NCBI GenBank assembly: GCA_028335825.1
Contig: JAIOKI010000021.1
Span: 62,001 to 126,000, forward strand
DNA: 64,000 nucleotides
From: Nosema muscidifuracis
Taxonomy: Eukaryota > Microsporidia > Nosematidae
Reading direction: 5' to 3'
The position numbers were made by a program, and so were the translations under genes. How positions within the stretch are numbered: the first letter of the stretch is position 1; every line of letters begins with the position of its first letter. The notes under the pieces are model-generated. The model had not been told where the DNA came from. It ran no database searches and saw nothing but the letters and a program-made list of their open reading frames with translations. Below are positions 41,284-50,770 of the stretch, piece by piece.

Positions 41284-42066
41284 ATGATTTTTCTTCTAAC
41301 ACTTAGTTCAATATACAGTACAAACAACAATGATTTTGTAAAACTCAGAGGAGAGGGTGCGTATTGTTACGCTAATTCGTTATTCCAATGTCTAAACAAT
41401 TTACCACAAGTAAGTGAATATTTTAAATTAGAAGAGAGTTTATCTTCACCTTTCGATTGTATTCTCAGAGATATTTTTATAATAATGGAGAGTGATAAAG
41501 GAGATACTAGTATGTTAATTAACCAGTATGATCAACTTATTCGTCTGATAAATAATAATAGTCTAAAAGTTAATGAATATAATGATCCATTAGAATTTTT
41601 AATATTTATACTCGAGTATAGAGACAAAACCAATACTAAAATACGATTAATTAATTCCCTATCTAATAATATAAATATTAGAAAAAACTATCTCAATAGA
41701 TTATTTATATTCGAGACATGTTCGTCTGAAGATTATTTAATAATAGCTGATGGTATATCTCAATTAGAAGATAGTTTTTATGATTTTTTTAGTGATAAAA
41801 TATTGGTTGTATCTCCACAAATATTTATTGTACAATTTATTTTCAAACCTAAGTTTGATAATTTATGTAATGAGATTGATATACAAGGTACAATATATGA
41901 ACTTAATTCGTATATAGTAAATGAAAATGGTCATAATGGACATTATTATTCATGTATAAGAAGTAGAAACAAAATGTTTGTAGTTGATAATACTACTATA
42001 GAAGAAAATAGGGATATAGATGATAATGGTGGAATTTATATGGCATTTTATATAAAAAAGAATTAA
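41284..42066 (+). CDS. USP-type ubiquitin protease with signal-like N terminus
   Basis: Minimal ubiquitin-specific protease fold, 260 residues. The Cys box is GAYCYANSLFQCLNN with Cys28; the His box is NGHNGHYYSCI with His220; VVDN (Asp235) supplies the third residue. The Asn that usually lies five residues before the Cys is Gly here, so the oxyanion hole may differ. The first 12 residues (MIFLLTLSSIYS) are hydrophobic and resemble a signal peptide, and the catalytic core begins immediately after; this is odd for a deubiquitinase. If secreted, it could act on host ubiquitin conjugates. CCCC just before the ATG supports the start. A tRNA gene follows. Confidence 0.82.
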   Translation: MIFLLTLSSIYSTNNNDFVKLRGEGAYCYANSLFQCLNNLPQVSEYFKLEESLSSPFDCILRDIFIIMESDKGDTSMLINQYDQLIRLINNNSLKVNEYNDPLEFLIFILEYRDKTNTKIRLINSLSNNINIRKNYLNRLFIFETCSSEDYLIIADGISQLEDSFYDFFSDKILVVSPQIFIVQFIFKPKFDNLCNEIDIQGTIYELNSYIVNENGHNGHYYSCIRSRNKMFVVDNTTIEENRDIDDNGGIYMAFYIKKN

Positions 42067-42128
42067 ATTGGTTTAAAATTTAACTAAAAAGATCCACTTT
42101 ACATTTCTTTAAAAAATAATTCAAAAAA

Positions 42129-42200
42129 CACCCTGTGCGGGACTCGAACCCGCGGCCCTTAGGTTAAAAGCCTAATGCTCTACCACTGAGCTAACAGGGC
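42129..42200 (-). tRNA. trnK-UUU: tRNA-Lys (UUU)
   Basis: 72-nt cloverleaf on the minus strand. Acceptor GCCCTGT pairs with ACAGGGT (one G-U); the D arm starts AGCTCAGTGGTAGAGC; anticodon stem TTAGG/CCTAA holds loop CTTTTAA with anticodon TTT; the T arm is CGCGGGTTCGAGTCCCGC. No intron; CCA is not encoded. Confidence 0.97.
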
Positions 42201-42237
42201 TTGAATGGGAAGTTTTTAAAGTATATTGATAGATATA

Positions 42238-42400
42238 AGAAATATTTTATTAGATACATTTATTATATATAGATAGATATTTTATTTAATACATATTTTT
42301 ATTATACATAGATAGATATTTTTTATTAAATACATTTATTGTACATAGATAGATATTTTAATTATACATATACTTCATTAAATACATTTCTTTAACTTAT
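42238..42400. repeat. TAGATAGATATTTTATTAAA-type tandem repeat
   Basis: About four units of 35-45 bp between the tRNA and the HisRS 3' end. Confidence 0.7.
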
Positions 42401-42422
42401 AAATCATAACATTAAAATATTT

Positions 42423-43847
42423 TTAATTATTTTTTATATATTCACTTAATTTTTCTATTTCCACTTTTTCTTTATTATCAGTTATAACATTTACAATATT
42501 AACAACCCCTTCTTTATATTCTTGTTCTCCTATAACTACTAAGTATTTTATTCCCTTCTTTATACAATATTTCTTATGATCTTGTACATTACATCTCTTA
42601 TTATAAAAAGTTTCTACTCTTATTCCTTGATCTCTTAACCTACTCTGTAAAATTAATCTTTCTTCTAAAAATAATTTACTTGATCCTGTTAGAAAAACAT
42701 CAGTAAGACATTCTACAGTAAATTTATCTTTAAGGAGACTGAAAATTCTAGATAGACCTATTGAGAAACCAGCACATGGAACATTATTTTTATTATTATC
42801 AAAAGAGTTATTATTTTTCTTAATATTATCACCCTTCTCAATATTTCCTAATTCATTAGCATCCTTCTTAATATTATTCTTAAGATTATCACCCTTCTTA
42901 TAATCCATCTTATTATTATCACCTTTCTTAATATTAAGACTCCCTATTAAATTATCATATCTTCCTCCTCCTACAACTGATCCTACATCTTTATTAAGAT
43001 ATCTTCCTTCTAAAATAATACCAGTATAATAATCTAACCCCCTTGCTAAACTAAGATCTAATATTAATTTATCATCACATTTCATTAAATTACAATACTC
43101 AAATATCTTAATTAATTCATCAATCACATCTTTACATATTTCATATACTGGATCATCTATAAGAGAATTAAGTAAATCTATTTTACCACTCATTTTAATA
43201 TACTTATTTAATAAATTAATTTGTGAATCAATAAGACCTTTATTTATTAATTCTTTATTAATATCTTCTAAACTTAATTTATCCATTTTATCTATAGTAG
43301 ATGATATTGTATTACTCAATTCATTAGGTATATTACATAAATTAAATATTCCAAATAATAATCTTCTATCACTTATACGTATACAAAAATCTCCTATATT
43401 ATAAAATGTAAGTAGTCTATTTATACAACTTATTAATTCAGAATCTATCATAGGAGTAAGACCATCACCTGCTATATCAAAATCAGCTTGAAGAAATTCT
43501 CTTAATCTACCTTGTTTTATACTAGGTTGATCTCTTCTATAAACTTTACCTATTTGATAACGTTTAATTTTCTTAATTTTTGATATTGACATATATCTTG
43601 AAAAAGGAACTGTTAGATCATAACGTAGAGCACAGACTTCTCCTCCTGTTTCTTTTAAATCATAAATTAGTTTAGTATCTTCACCATATTTATTAAGTAA
43701 AATACTTTTTAACTCGAAAACAGGAGTGTCTATAGGAACAGCACCATGTAATTGAAAAATAGATTTTGTATTTTGGATTAATGATTCATATGCAATAGCA
43801 TCTGAAGGTGAGTAATCTACTGTTCCTTTAGGAGGTTTACAATCCAT
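42423..43847 (-). CDS. HTS1: histidyl-tRNA synthetase
   Basis: Class II synthetase that charges tRNA-His. It begins directly with the catalytic core (PPKGTVDYSPSDAI), without the N-terminal extension of larger eukaryotic forms. Motif 2 is YRRDQPSIKQGRLREFLQAD; the histidine-specific block is ARGLDYYTGIILEG (about 265-278); motif 3 is AGFSIGLSRIFSLL. The C-terminal 90 residues form the anticodon-binding domain. Between the histidine block and motif 3 there is a roughly 50-residue insertion of KKGDN-type repeats (about 300-352), absent from most HisRS and probably a surface loop. CCC three bases before the ATG sets the start. 474 residues. Confidence 0.95.
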   Translation of the reverse strand: MDCKPPKGTVDYSPSDAIAYESLIQNTKSIFQLHGAVPIDTPVFELKSILLNKYGEDTKLIYDLKETGGEVCALRYDLTVPFSRYMSISKIKKIKRYQIGKVYRRDQPSIKQGRLREFLQADFDIAGDGLTPMIDSELISCINRLLTFYNIGDFCIRISDRRLLFGIFNLCNIPNELSNTISSTIDKMDKLSLEDINKELINKGLIDSQINLLNKYIKMSGKIDLLNSLIDDPVYEICKDVIDELIKIFEYCNLMKCDDKLILDLSLARGLDYYTGIILEGRYLNKDVGSVVGGGRYDNLIGSLNIKKGDNNKMDYKKGDNLKNNIKKDANELGNIEKGDNIKKNNNSFDNNKNNVPCAGFSIGLSRIFSLLKDKFTVECLTDVFLTGSSKLFLEERLILQSRLRDQGIRVETFYNKRCNVQDHKKYCIKKGIKYLVVIGEQEYKEGVVNIVNVITDNKEKVEIEKLSEYIKNN

Positions 43848-44150
43848 TTAGGGATAAAATAATTTTAAATAAATTTTATTAAAAAAAATATTGTATGTAA
43901 ATTTTAAATCACTTATAATTGTGTATATAAATTATATATAAATTATATATTACTTATATTTACTTATAAATTATATCTCAATATATATTTATTAATAATA
44001 TAGAAGAAATACTCTTATTATATATCACTTATATTTACATATAAATTTTATTATATATTACTTATATTTACATATAAACTTTATTTTAATTTTTATTTAT
44101 CTATTTATGCATTCTGAAACATATTTATAAACAAAATTATATGCATAAAT
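43848..44150. other. shared region between divergent genes
   Basis: AT-rich, with ATATTACTTATATTTACATATAAA-type repetition. It includes a TGAAACA motif upstream of the next gene. No gene is seen. Confidence 0.45.
44115..44121 (+). promoter_or_regulatory. TGAAACA motif upstream of the 1103-aa gene
   Basis: TGAAACA, 36-42 bp upstream of the ATG at 44157. It is the only non-secreted gene here with this motif and without a CCC box. Confidence 0.4.
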
Positions 44151-44156
44151 AATAAA

Positions 44157-47100
44157 ATGCCAGACCTGATTCCCACTCCATCAACAACATCCAAACTAAA
44201 TCTTTCTACTATACTAGACATTATTCAAAAAATAATTCATCAAGTAACAATAGATGAAGAAAGTCTTATACTCAATCTTAAACTTCTTATTCATACACCT
44301 GTAGATCCTGATCAAATATTTTTACTTATACACAATATTTCTACTAGAATTTCTCCTAGTCCTGAACTTTTAGAAATATTGTGTATACTTTATCTTAAAT
44401 ACATAAATTTTAATATTGAATATTTCTTAATTAAATATAGATTTAATGAGAAACATAATATGAGAATTAAGAAAAATAAAGAAGTTTGTGTAAAATATGT
44501 TAAGTCATTAAGTGAACATGTTAATAAATATGTTGAGGAGATGAAAGGATTAAATGATAGAGGAGTTAGAATATTTTGTGTTTATGTTATATTAACTAAT
44601 GAGGAAAGAATATTTGATGAAGGAATAATTCATGAAGGAATATTTGATGAAAAAAAATGTGATGAAAGAAAATGTGATGAAAAACATGATGAAAAAAAAT
44701 GTGATGAAAAAAAATATGATGAAAGAAAATATGATGAAAGAAAATATGATGAAAAAACATTTGATGAAAGAGATATCAATAAGGAAAAATTAATTAATGA
44801 AAAATCATTAGATAATAAAGATATCAATAATGAAGGAATATTTGATGAAAGAGATATCAATAATGAAGGAATAGTTGATGAAAGAAATATCAATGAAAGA
44901 CCAACCAATGAAATATCTATCAACAATATTATAATAGATAAAAAAGATATCAACAATATAATTATAGATAATAAAGATATCAATGAAAAACCAACCAATA
45001 ACATATCCATCAACAATATATTAGATAAAAATATTATCCTTAGAAAATGGGAATATGATATATTCTTCTTAATACAATACATAATCCAAAATAATCCATC
45101 TATACTAGAAAAATGGATTATTAGTAAACCTTTAAAATCAAGATGGGATATTTTAAAAATACCTACAATTAATAATTTTGTAATCACTGAATTAAGATAT
45201 GTAAAATCAATTAATATGTTACTCAACATAAAATCATCTTTCCTTAATTATAAATTTATAGAATATATAGATAATAAAATATGGAATACTCCTATCTTCT
45301 ATAAACTCATAATAGATTCATATAATTCTAATAATATAGAATATATAAAACTTATCTTACAATATATTTTTAATAAGGATATTAATATTTATATAAATCT
45401 TATTAAGAAAATTATGATTATTGATAAAATATCACTTAATGAATATTTTATTAATAATTTAAATGATAAAATATTATTAAATGATAAAATATTACTAAAT
45501 GATAAAGTTATTGAAGATATGATTATTAATATTGTACAGATTAATTATAAGATTATTGATATTTTACCTACTAAATATCTTTTAATTATCTTATATAGTA
45601 AATATCTAAATATATTAATAAGGAATTATAAAGTATTTAAATGTCTTATGAAATCTTTCTATGATAGGAATATTCTTGATATGAATGTTATTAGTAAAAA
45701 TATATATGATACTAAAAGAATAACTTATTTATATAAGAATTATGATATAAGAACAAGTTATTTTTATGATAAAGTTATTAAATTAATAAAGAATAGTATA
45801 AGTGAGTATAAAGAATTAATTAAGAGGGATAAATTAATTAAGAAAGAGTGTAGTAGTAAAGAATTTATTAAGAGGGATGAGTTTGATAAAAAAGATAAAA
45901 TAGGTAAGAGAGATAAAATAGGTAAGAATGAGTGTAGTAGTAAAGAATTAATTAATAAAGATGAGTTTGATAAAAAAGATGAATTAATTAATAAAGATGA
46001 TTTTAATAAGAAAGATATAAATGACAATCTAGAAGATTCAAAGAAAAATAAACCCTTTATTAACTTCTCTAATGATACTAGAGAAATGAAATATAAAAAT
46101 TTAGATATTAATTATGAAGAATTTACCTTCAATGGATCATTTGATTCTACAGGAGAAATAACTAGTACATTTTATATAAAAGATAATAATAATATAGAAG
46201 GGAATAATATAGAAAAGAATATTGATAGTAAAAGTTTAGATGATAATAATATTAAAGGTAGTGTTATAGAAGATAATAATATAGAAGAGAATATAAAAGA
46301 GAATAATATTGAAGAAAATAAATATAACGAAATAAATCCAGAAGATATTTTTGATCTATCTCAAATAAAAAAAGATTCAATTGATTTAAAAGACAAGCTT
46401 AAAGATAATATAAATGAAAATATAAAAAAAGATTCAATTGATTTAAAAGACAAACTTAAAGATAATATAAAAGACAAGACAAATCAAAATATAGAAAAGA
46501 AAAATATAAAAAATATAACAAAATATTGTGATAAATCTTGTAAAGAAATATCACATATAGAAAAATCTTTATCTTTTTCTATATTTTTTATAAGAAATAA
46601 AGGATCTTGTAAATGCTTTAATAAAAAGATAAGAAGACTTATTAAGCTATTCTTTATATATAATAATCCAAATATACCTAAATATTTTATATATTATTTA
46701 TATATTATGAATAAGAAATATTTTATAAGATATTTTAATAATATAACAGAATATAATACTTTATATTTAAAGATATATAAAATTATATATAAAAATAAAT
46801 TAAAATTACCACTTGGTAAAGATTATTGGACAAGAGCTCTTTTCAATAATATAAATTTATCAATTAATAATTCACCATCAGAATTATATTTTAATAATTT
46901 ACCATCAGGATTATATTTTAATAATTCTTATATAAGATTCACTACTGATTCAAAATATTTCACTTTAAATATATTTTATATACAATATTTAAGTGAAGGT
47001 TTACAAATACTTATTTCTCTATTTAATAATAAAAATTCATTTATATTAGGTATAAAAAATAATATTCTTTATCAAGAGAGTACAATAAATGGAGTAAGAC

Positions 47101-47468
47101 TTATAAAAGATATAATACATAATCCTAATAAAGATATATACATAGAAATGGGATATTCTAATAAGAAACTTATATTAATGATAGATACTAAGAAATATAT
47201 TATGGATTTATTTAATGTTAGAGATATTTTTATAGGAGATAAATTTAAAGGAAGAATTACTAAAATATTATATTATGAGTCAGTAGAATATTCAAAATCT
47301 CGTATACTTCATTTAGATAAATCTGAGTTATATATTAATATATTAAGGAATATTGAATTATATTGTATAAGTAGAAGTATTAGTGGGATGTTTATAAGTA
47401 GTAAGAAAGTATATTGGTGGTATAAAAAGAAAGAAGTAGAATTTTATAATGTAGTATCATTATCTTAG
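44157..47468 (+). CDS. 1103-aa low-complexity protein
   Basis: Function not recognised. The N-terminal 150 residues are helical. Residues about 155-280 carry short Asp/Glu/Lys repeats (KYDERKYDERKYDEK; INNIIIDKKDINNIIIDN). About 300-510 is helical. About 540-780 is again low complexity (KKDELINKDDFNKKD; KKDSIDLKDKLKDNI). The last 280 residues look folded; IYIEMGYSNKKLILMIDTKK followed by VRDIFIGDKFKGRITKILYY resembles the beta-sandwich pattern of ConA/LamG-like domains, as in BEACH-associated proteins, a weak resemblance. No CCC box or signal peptide; TGAAACA is upstream. It is the longest gene in the window. Confidence 0.75.
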   Translation: MPDLIPTPSTTSKLNLSTILDIIQKIIHQVTIDEESLILNLKLLIHTPVDPDQIFLLIHNISTRISPSPELLEILCILYLKYINFNIEYFLIKYRFNEKHNMRIKKNKEVCVKYVKSLSEHVNKYVEEMKGLNDRGVRIFCVYVILTNEERIFDEGIIHEGIFDEKKCDERKCDEKHDEKKCDEKKYDERKYDERKYDEKTFDERDINKEKLINEKSLDNKDINNEGIFDERDINNEGIVDERNINERPTNEISINNIIIDKKDINNIIIDNKDINEKPTNNISINNILDKNIILRKWEYDIFFLIQYIIQNNPSILEKWIISKPLKSRWDILKIPTINNFVITELRYVKSINMLLNIKSSFLNYKFIEYIDNKIWNTPIFYKLIIDSYNSNNIEYIKLILQYIFNKDINIYINLIKKIMIIDKISLNEYFINNLNDKILLNDKILLNDKVIEDMIINIVQINYKIIDILPTKYLLIILYSKYLNILIRNYKVFKCLMKSFYDRNILDMNVISKNIYDTKRITYLYKNYDIRTSYFYDKVIKLIKNSISEYKELIKRDKLIKKECSSKEFIKRDEFDKKDKIGKRDKIGKNECSSKELINKDEFDKKDELINKDDFNKKDINDNLEDSKKNKPFINFSNDTREMKYKNLDINYEEFTFNGSFDSTGEITSTFYIKDNNNIEGNNIEKNIDSKSLDDNNIKGSVIEDNNIEENIKENNIEENKYNEINPEDIFDLSQIKKDSIDLKDKLKDNINENIKKDSIDLKDKLKDNIKDKTNQNIEKKNIKNITKYCDKSCKEISHIEKSLSFSIFFIRNKGSCKCFNKKIRRLIKLFFIYNNPNIPKYFIYYLYIMNKKYFIRYFNNITEYNTLYLKIYKIIYKNKLKLPLGKDYWTRALFNNINLSINNSPSELYFNNLPSGLYFNNSYIRFTTDSKYFTLNIFYIQYLSEGLQILISLFNNKNSFILGIKNNILYQESTINGVRLIKDIIHNPNKDIYIEMGYSNKKLILMIDTKKYIMDLFNVRDIFIGDKFKGRITKILYYESVEYSKSRILHLDKSELYINILRNIELYCISRSISGMFISSKKVYWWYKKKEVEFYNVVSLS

Positions 47469-47953
47469 TAATGATATATTATTTTTATTATTAAATATTA
47501 ATTATATTAATTATATTATCATTATTATAATAAATTATCATTATTGAAATATTAAATATATTTTATTATTATTTATATTATCATTATTATAAATCAATAT
47601 TAAATATATTATTAGTCTAATAATAAAAATATTTATCAATTATTATTAGTCTAATTATTAAAAATACCAATTATTTATATAATTAGTCTAATTATTATTT
47701 ATCAAATATTATTCACCAATAAATTCTGTAACACTACTTCCTTAAAAATTATTCACCAATAAATTTAATTATCAATAAAACAAATCTAAGTATTAATCAA
47801 TACATAAATATCTACTTATTAAAAATTATTATAATATAATTTTTATTAAGTAAATATTTTATAAACCTATAAGAAACATTTAATCACTAATAATTATTTA
47901 ATTGGTTACGAAATAATAAAAAAAAGTATTTAAAGATATTTTTTAACAATAAT
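47469..47953. other. AT-rich intergenic stretch
   Basis: ATTATTATTAGTCTAAT-type short repetition, with no gene. It precedes a small secreted-protein gene. Confidence 0.4.
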
Positions 47954-48112
47954 ATGAATTTCAATAGTTTCTTAGTATTAGTTTCTGTATCTCTCTTTGC
48001 TCATGCATGTGGATCAAGTAGTCCTGATAATTCAGGTAGCTCAACACCAGCACCAGCAGCTGATGGAAAAAAAGATGAAAAATCGAAGGAAGAAGATAAG
48101 AAGGGTAAATAA
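47954..48112 (+). CDS. 52-aa small secreted, charged protein
   Basis: Very short but protein-like. Residues 1-18 are a textbook signal peptide (MNFNSFLVLVSVSLFAHA), followed by a single Cys and a GSSSPDNSGSSTPAPAAD linker, then a highly charged tail (KKDEKSKEEDKKGK). The Ala/Pro/Ser codons raise GC above the surrounding intergenic DNA, which supports real coding. There is no CCC box; a TATTTAAAG box lies about 25 bp upstream. Function unknown; the linker and charged tail suggest a wall- or surface-associated peptide. Confidence 0.6.
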   Translation: MNFNSFLVLVSVSLFAHACGSSSPDNSGSSTPAPAADGKKDEKSKEEDKKGK

Positions 48113-48729
48113 ATTGTTTGATCACTAAATATGTATTTTTATATTATAATATAATCTATTTTTCTTATATATAATATAAGAATATATTATTGTTATATTT
48201 TAATATATTCTTCCATTATAAAATATTATTTTATTTTAATCTGTTCTTCTCATATTTTCATTCTTCCATTATAATATATCATTCTTATATTTTCCTCTTA
48301 TATTTTCACTCTTAAATGATGATATAAAATAGTGTATTAGAAAAGTTTTAAAATTTGTATACCAATCCTCTACTTTTTTATTCAAATCTAGTATACTTGA
48401 ATTTTATCATCATATAGAGAAAATTCTAATTTTATACTTCTGTATTTAACATAATAATTAATAGTAAGTTTTTTATTTACTTCCTTCAGATAATAAATTA
48501 AATAAATATATTTTTAATTAAAAATTAACTCTTTTATTTAATTAATAATAAGTTTTTTATTTAATTAATAGTAAGTTTTTTATTTACTTCCTTCAGATAA
48601 TAAATTAAATAAATATATTTTAATTAAAAATCAACTCTTTTATTTAATTAATATTAAGTTTTTTATTTAATTAATAGTAAGTTTTTTATTTACTTCCTTC
48701 AGATAATAAATTAAATAAATATATTTTAA
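48113..48729. other. repeat-rich intergenic stretch
   Basis: No gene. The right half is the three-copy repeat at 48455-48757. Confidence 0.5.
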
Positions 48730-48757
48730 TTAAAAATTAACTCTTTTATTTAATACA
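48455..48757. repeat. three-copy tandem repeat of 106-107 bp at the adenylate kinase 3' end
   Basis: ATAGTAAGTTTTTTATTTAC begins at about 48461, 48568 and 48674. The third copy ends within the last codons of the adenylate kinase gene, so the two outer copies carry duplicates of that 3' end. Confidence 0.85.
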
Positions 48758-49266
48758 TCCTTTATCCTCTCATATACTTTTTCTATATCATCTCCAGCTT
48801 CTACATATTCTACTAATTCTTTTTCCTTATAATATTCTATAACTGGTTCAGTAACTTGATGATAAATTTCTATTCTCTTTTTTACTACATTAATATCTTT
48901 ATCATCCTCTCTCTTATCTTTTCTTCCTTGTATTCTTCTTATACAAATATCATCATCAACTTTTAATACAATAACTAGATTAACATATTCTGTACCAAAA
49001 TTAGAAGCTTGACTGAGTGTACGAGGGTACCCATCTAGAAGAAGAATATGAGAACTTTCATGTATTTTACTAAGGACTAGATTATTAATACACTCATCTG
49101 ATACGAATAATCCTTTTTTAAGGTTATCATGTATTTCTTTATTATTCTGTGTACGAAGCATCTCTCCAGTACTTAAGTGACGTATTCTAGTATTATCTTT
49201 GGTTATTTGATGGGATATTGTACCTTTACCACAACCAGGTGGACCTATTAATATTATATGAGACAT
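48730..49266 (-). CDS. adenylate kinase, short form
   Basis: Catalyses 2 ADP = ATP + AMP. The P-loop is GPPGCGKGT (8-16); the AMP-binding block is HLSTGEMLR (34-42); LLLDGYPRTLSQA (75-87) is the NMP-kinase signature; the short lid RKDKREDDKDINVVKKR is typical of the small cytosolic form without the 30-residue LID insertion. 178 residues. No full CCC box (AATCCTAT before the ATG). Microsporidia import host ATP but keep adenylate kinase for nucleotide balance. Its 3' end is part of a tandem duplication. Confidence 0.93.
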   Translation of the reverse strand: MSHIILIGPPGCGKGTISHQITKDNTRIRHLSTGEMLRTQNNKEIHDNLKKGLFVSDECINNLVLSKIHESSHILLLDGYPRTLSQASNFGTEYVNLVIVLKVDDDICIRRIQGRKDKREDDKDINVVKKRIEIYHQVTEPVIEYYKEKELVEYVEAGDDIEKVYERIKDVLNKRVNF

Positions 49267-49934
49267 ATAGGATTAGAAGAAAATATTATTTATTAAAAAA
49301 AGGAGGTAAAAAACAAATTAAAAAATTTATCTATTTTAATATCATTATTTATTTTTATAATATTTATTGGTGTTTATTATTTATTTTAATGATATTATTT
49401 ATTATTGGTGTTTATTATTTATTTTAATATTATTATTTATTGGTGTTTATTATCATTTATTATTAATAATATCTATTCATTATAAAATTTATATGTCATT
49501 CATTATAAAATTATAAGTCATTCATTATAAAATTTATATGACATTTTTGACAGATTAATTGTTATTTAATTTATAACAATTTTATAAATGAAGTAAAATG
49601 CTAAATTTACTTATTTTTTAATTTTATTTATTGATAGTTCTGGAACTGAATAATTTTTGGAAGACTATTTGAATTTATACCAAAAGGGTGAATTTTATAT
49701 AATATTTTTTATATTATCATTCTTTATATTATGTAACATTTTTTATTTATTCATATTATTTAGTATTATGTAATACTATCATTCTTTATAATATTTATTA
49801 TTTAGTATTATATAATATTTATTATGTAATACTATCATTCTTTATATCAAATATAACATTGTAAACAAAAATATAAACATTTAAATCCATAATATGAAAT
49901 ATTTTATAATTTAAAATATTTTAAGGGGTCAAAA
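49267..49934. other. intergenic stretch with TTATTGGTGTTTATTATTTA repeats
   Basis: Three copies of TTATTGGTGTTTATTAT-type sequence lie at about 49366-49460, with further ATTCATTATAAAATTTATAT and ACTATCATTCTTTATA repeats. No gene. AAGGGGTC lies just before the next ATG. Confidence 0.55.
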
Positions 49935-50432
49935 ATGAAAACACCTAAGAAAAGAATCACACTAAAGACACCCAAACGAAGTACAAGAACAGGATTTAAA
50001 AGCACTGATAAAGAAAAAACTCAAAAAACTATTCAAAATAAAAATACACAAGAAGAAGACATGAATGATTCAAAGAATCACAGTATAAAATTTATTAACG
50101 ATATTGATATTGAATTAAATAACACTGAAAAAGATCTTATAGACAGTCTACAAAAAGAAAATGACTTTTTAAGGAATACAAATCTTTATATAAAATTTCT
50201 TGGTTTGGATATCTCACAGGTAGGTAATAAATATGTAGTGAAGTATAATGTAGATAAAGATAATAGACATCTTCATTTTGAACTTGTTCCTGAAGATGAC
50301 ATGTTCGTGTACCAACTTATTCGATCAGAAAACTTGGGTGAGCTTGGTATTTTGGGAGATGAAATTAGTTTTGAGAAGGAACAGGTAGCAAAATTCTTTT
50401 ATAAAGTTATGGAGATAATGATATCAGATTGA
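49935..50432 (+). CDS. Csm1/Pcs1-like monopolin or kinetochore protein
   Basis: Csm1 forms a V-shaped homodimer that clamps kinetochores and rDNA. The N-terminal 55 residues are basic and Thr/Lys-rich, a short coiled coil follows (about 55-80), then a globular domain. The globular part matches the Csm1 family: NLYIKFLGLDISQVG, then HLHFELVPED (like the LHFKL strand), and a final DEISFEKEQVAKFFYKVMEI, which matches the F-RDQAAKFY-RV helix. Spc25-like or CENP-O-like RWD folds are the alternatives. The start has GGGG (49925-49928) in place of CCC. The window also encodes a CENP-A-like histone. Confidence 0.6.
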   Translation: MKTPKKRITLKTPKRSTRTGFKSTDKEKTQKTIQNKNTQEEDMNDSKNHSIKFINDIDIELNNTEKDLIDSLQKENDFLRNTNLYIKFLGLDISQVGNKYVVKYNVDKDNRHLHFELVPEDDMFVYQLIRSENLGELGILGDEISFEKEQVAKFFYKVMEIMISD

Positions 50433-50770
50433 TTGTAGAAAAAAATAAATTATTAATAAAAGAATAATTAGTATAAAAAAATATAAAATATGTTAACATG
50501 TCAAAAAAAATATATTAATATAGAAATAATAAAAAATAAAAAATGTTTATTAAATTTATTTGTTAATATATTTTGATAATAAAAAATACTTACTAAAATT
50601 ATTTGTTAATATATTAAATACACCTACTAAAATTATTTGTTAATATATTAAATACACCTACTAAAATTATTTGTTAATATATTAAAACAATAAAAATACT
50701 TTTTTAACAAATTAATATAGAAATAAAAATATTTTTTTATTATAGAAATAATTAAATATGCCTACTAAAT
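50433..50770. repeat. AATTATTTGTTAATATATTA-type repeats
   Basis: About five copies of ACTAAAATTATTTGTTAATA with short spacers between convergent genes. The last copy overlaps the 3' end of the PH-domain gene. No gene. Confidence 0.75.

Noticed and set aside
44630-45229. A long Ser/Leu/Ile-rich minus-strand frame
   Set aside because: It is the antisense of the Asp/Glu/Lys repeat region of the 1103-residue gene.
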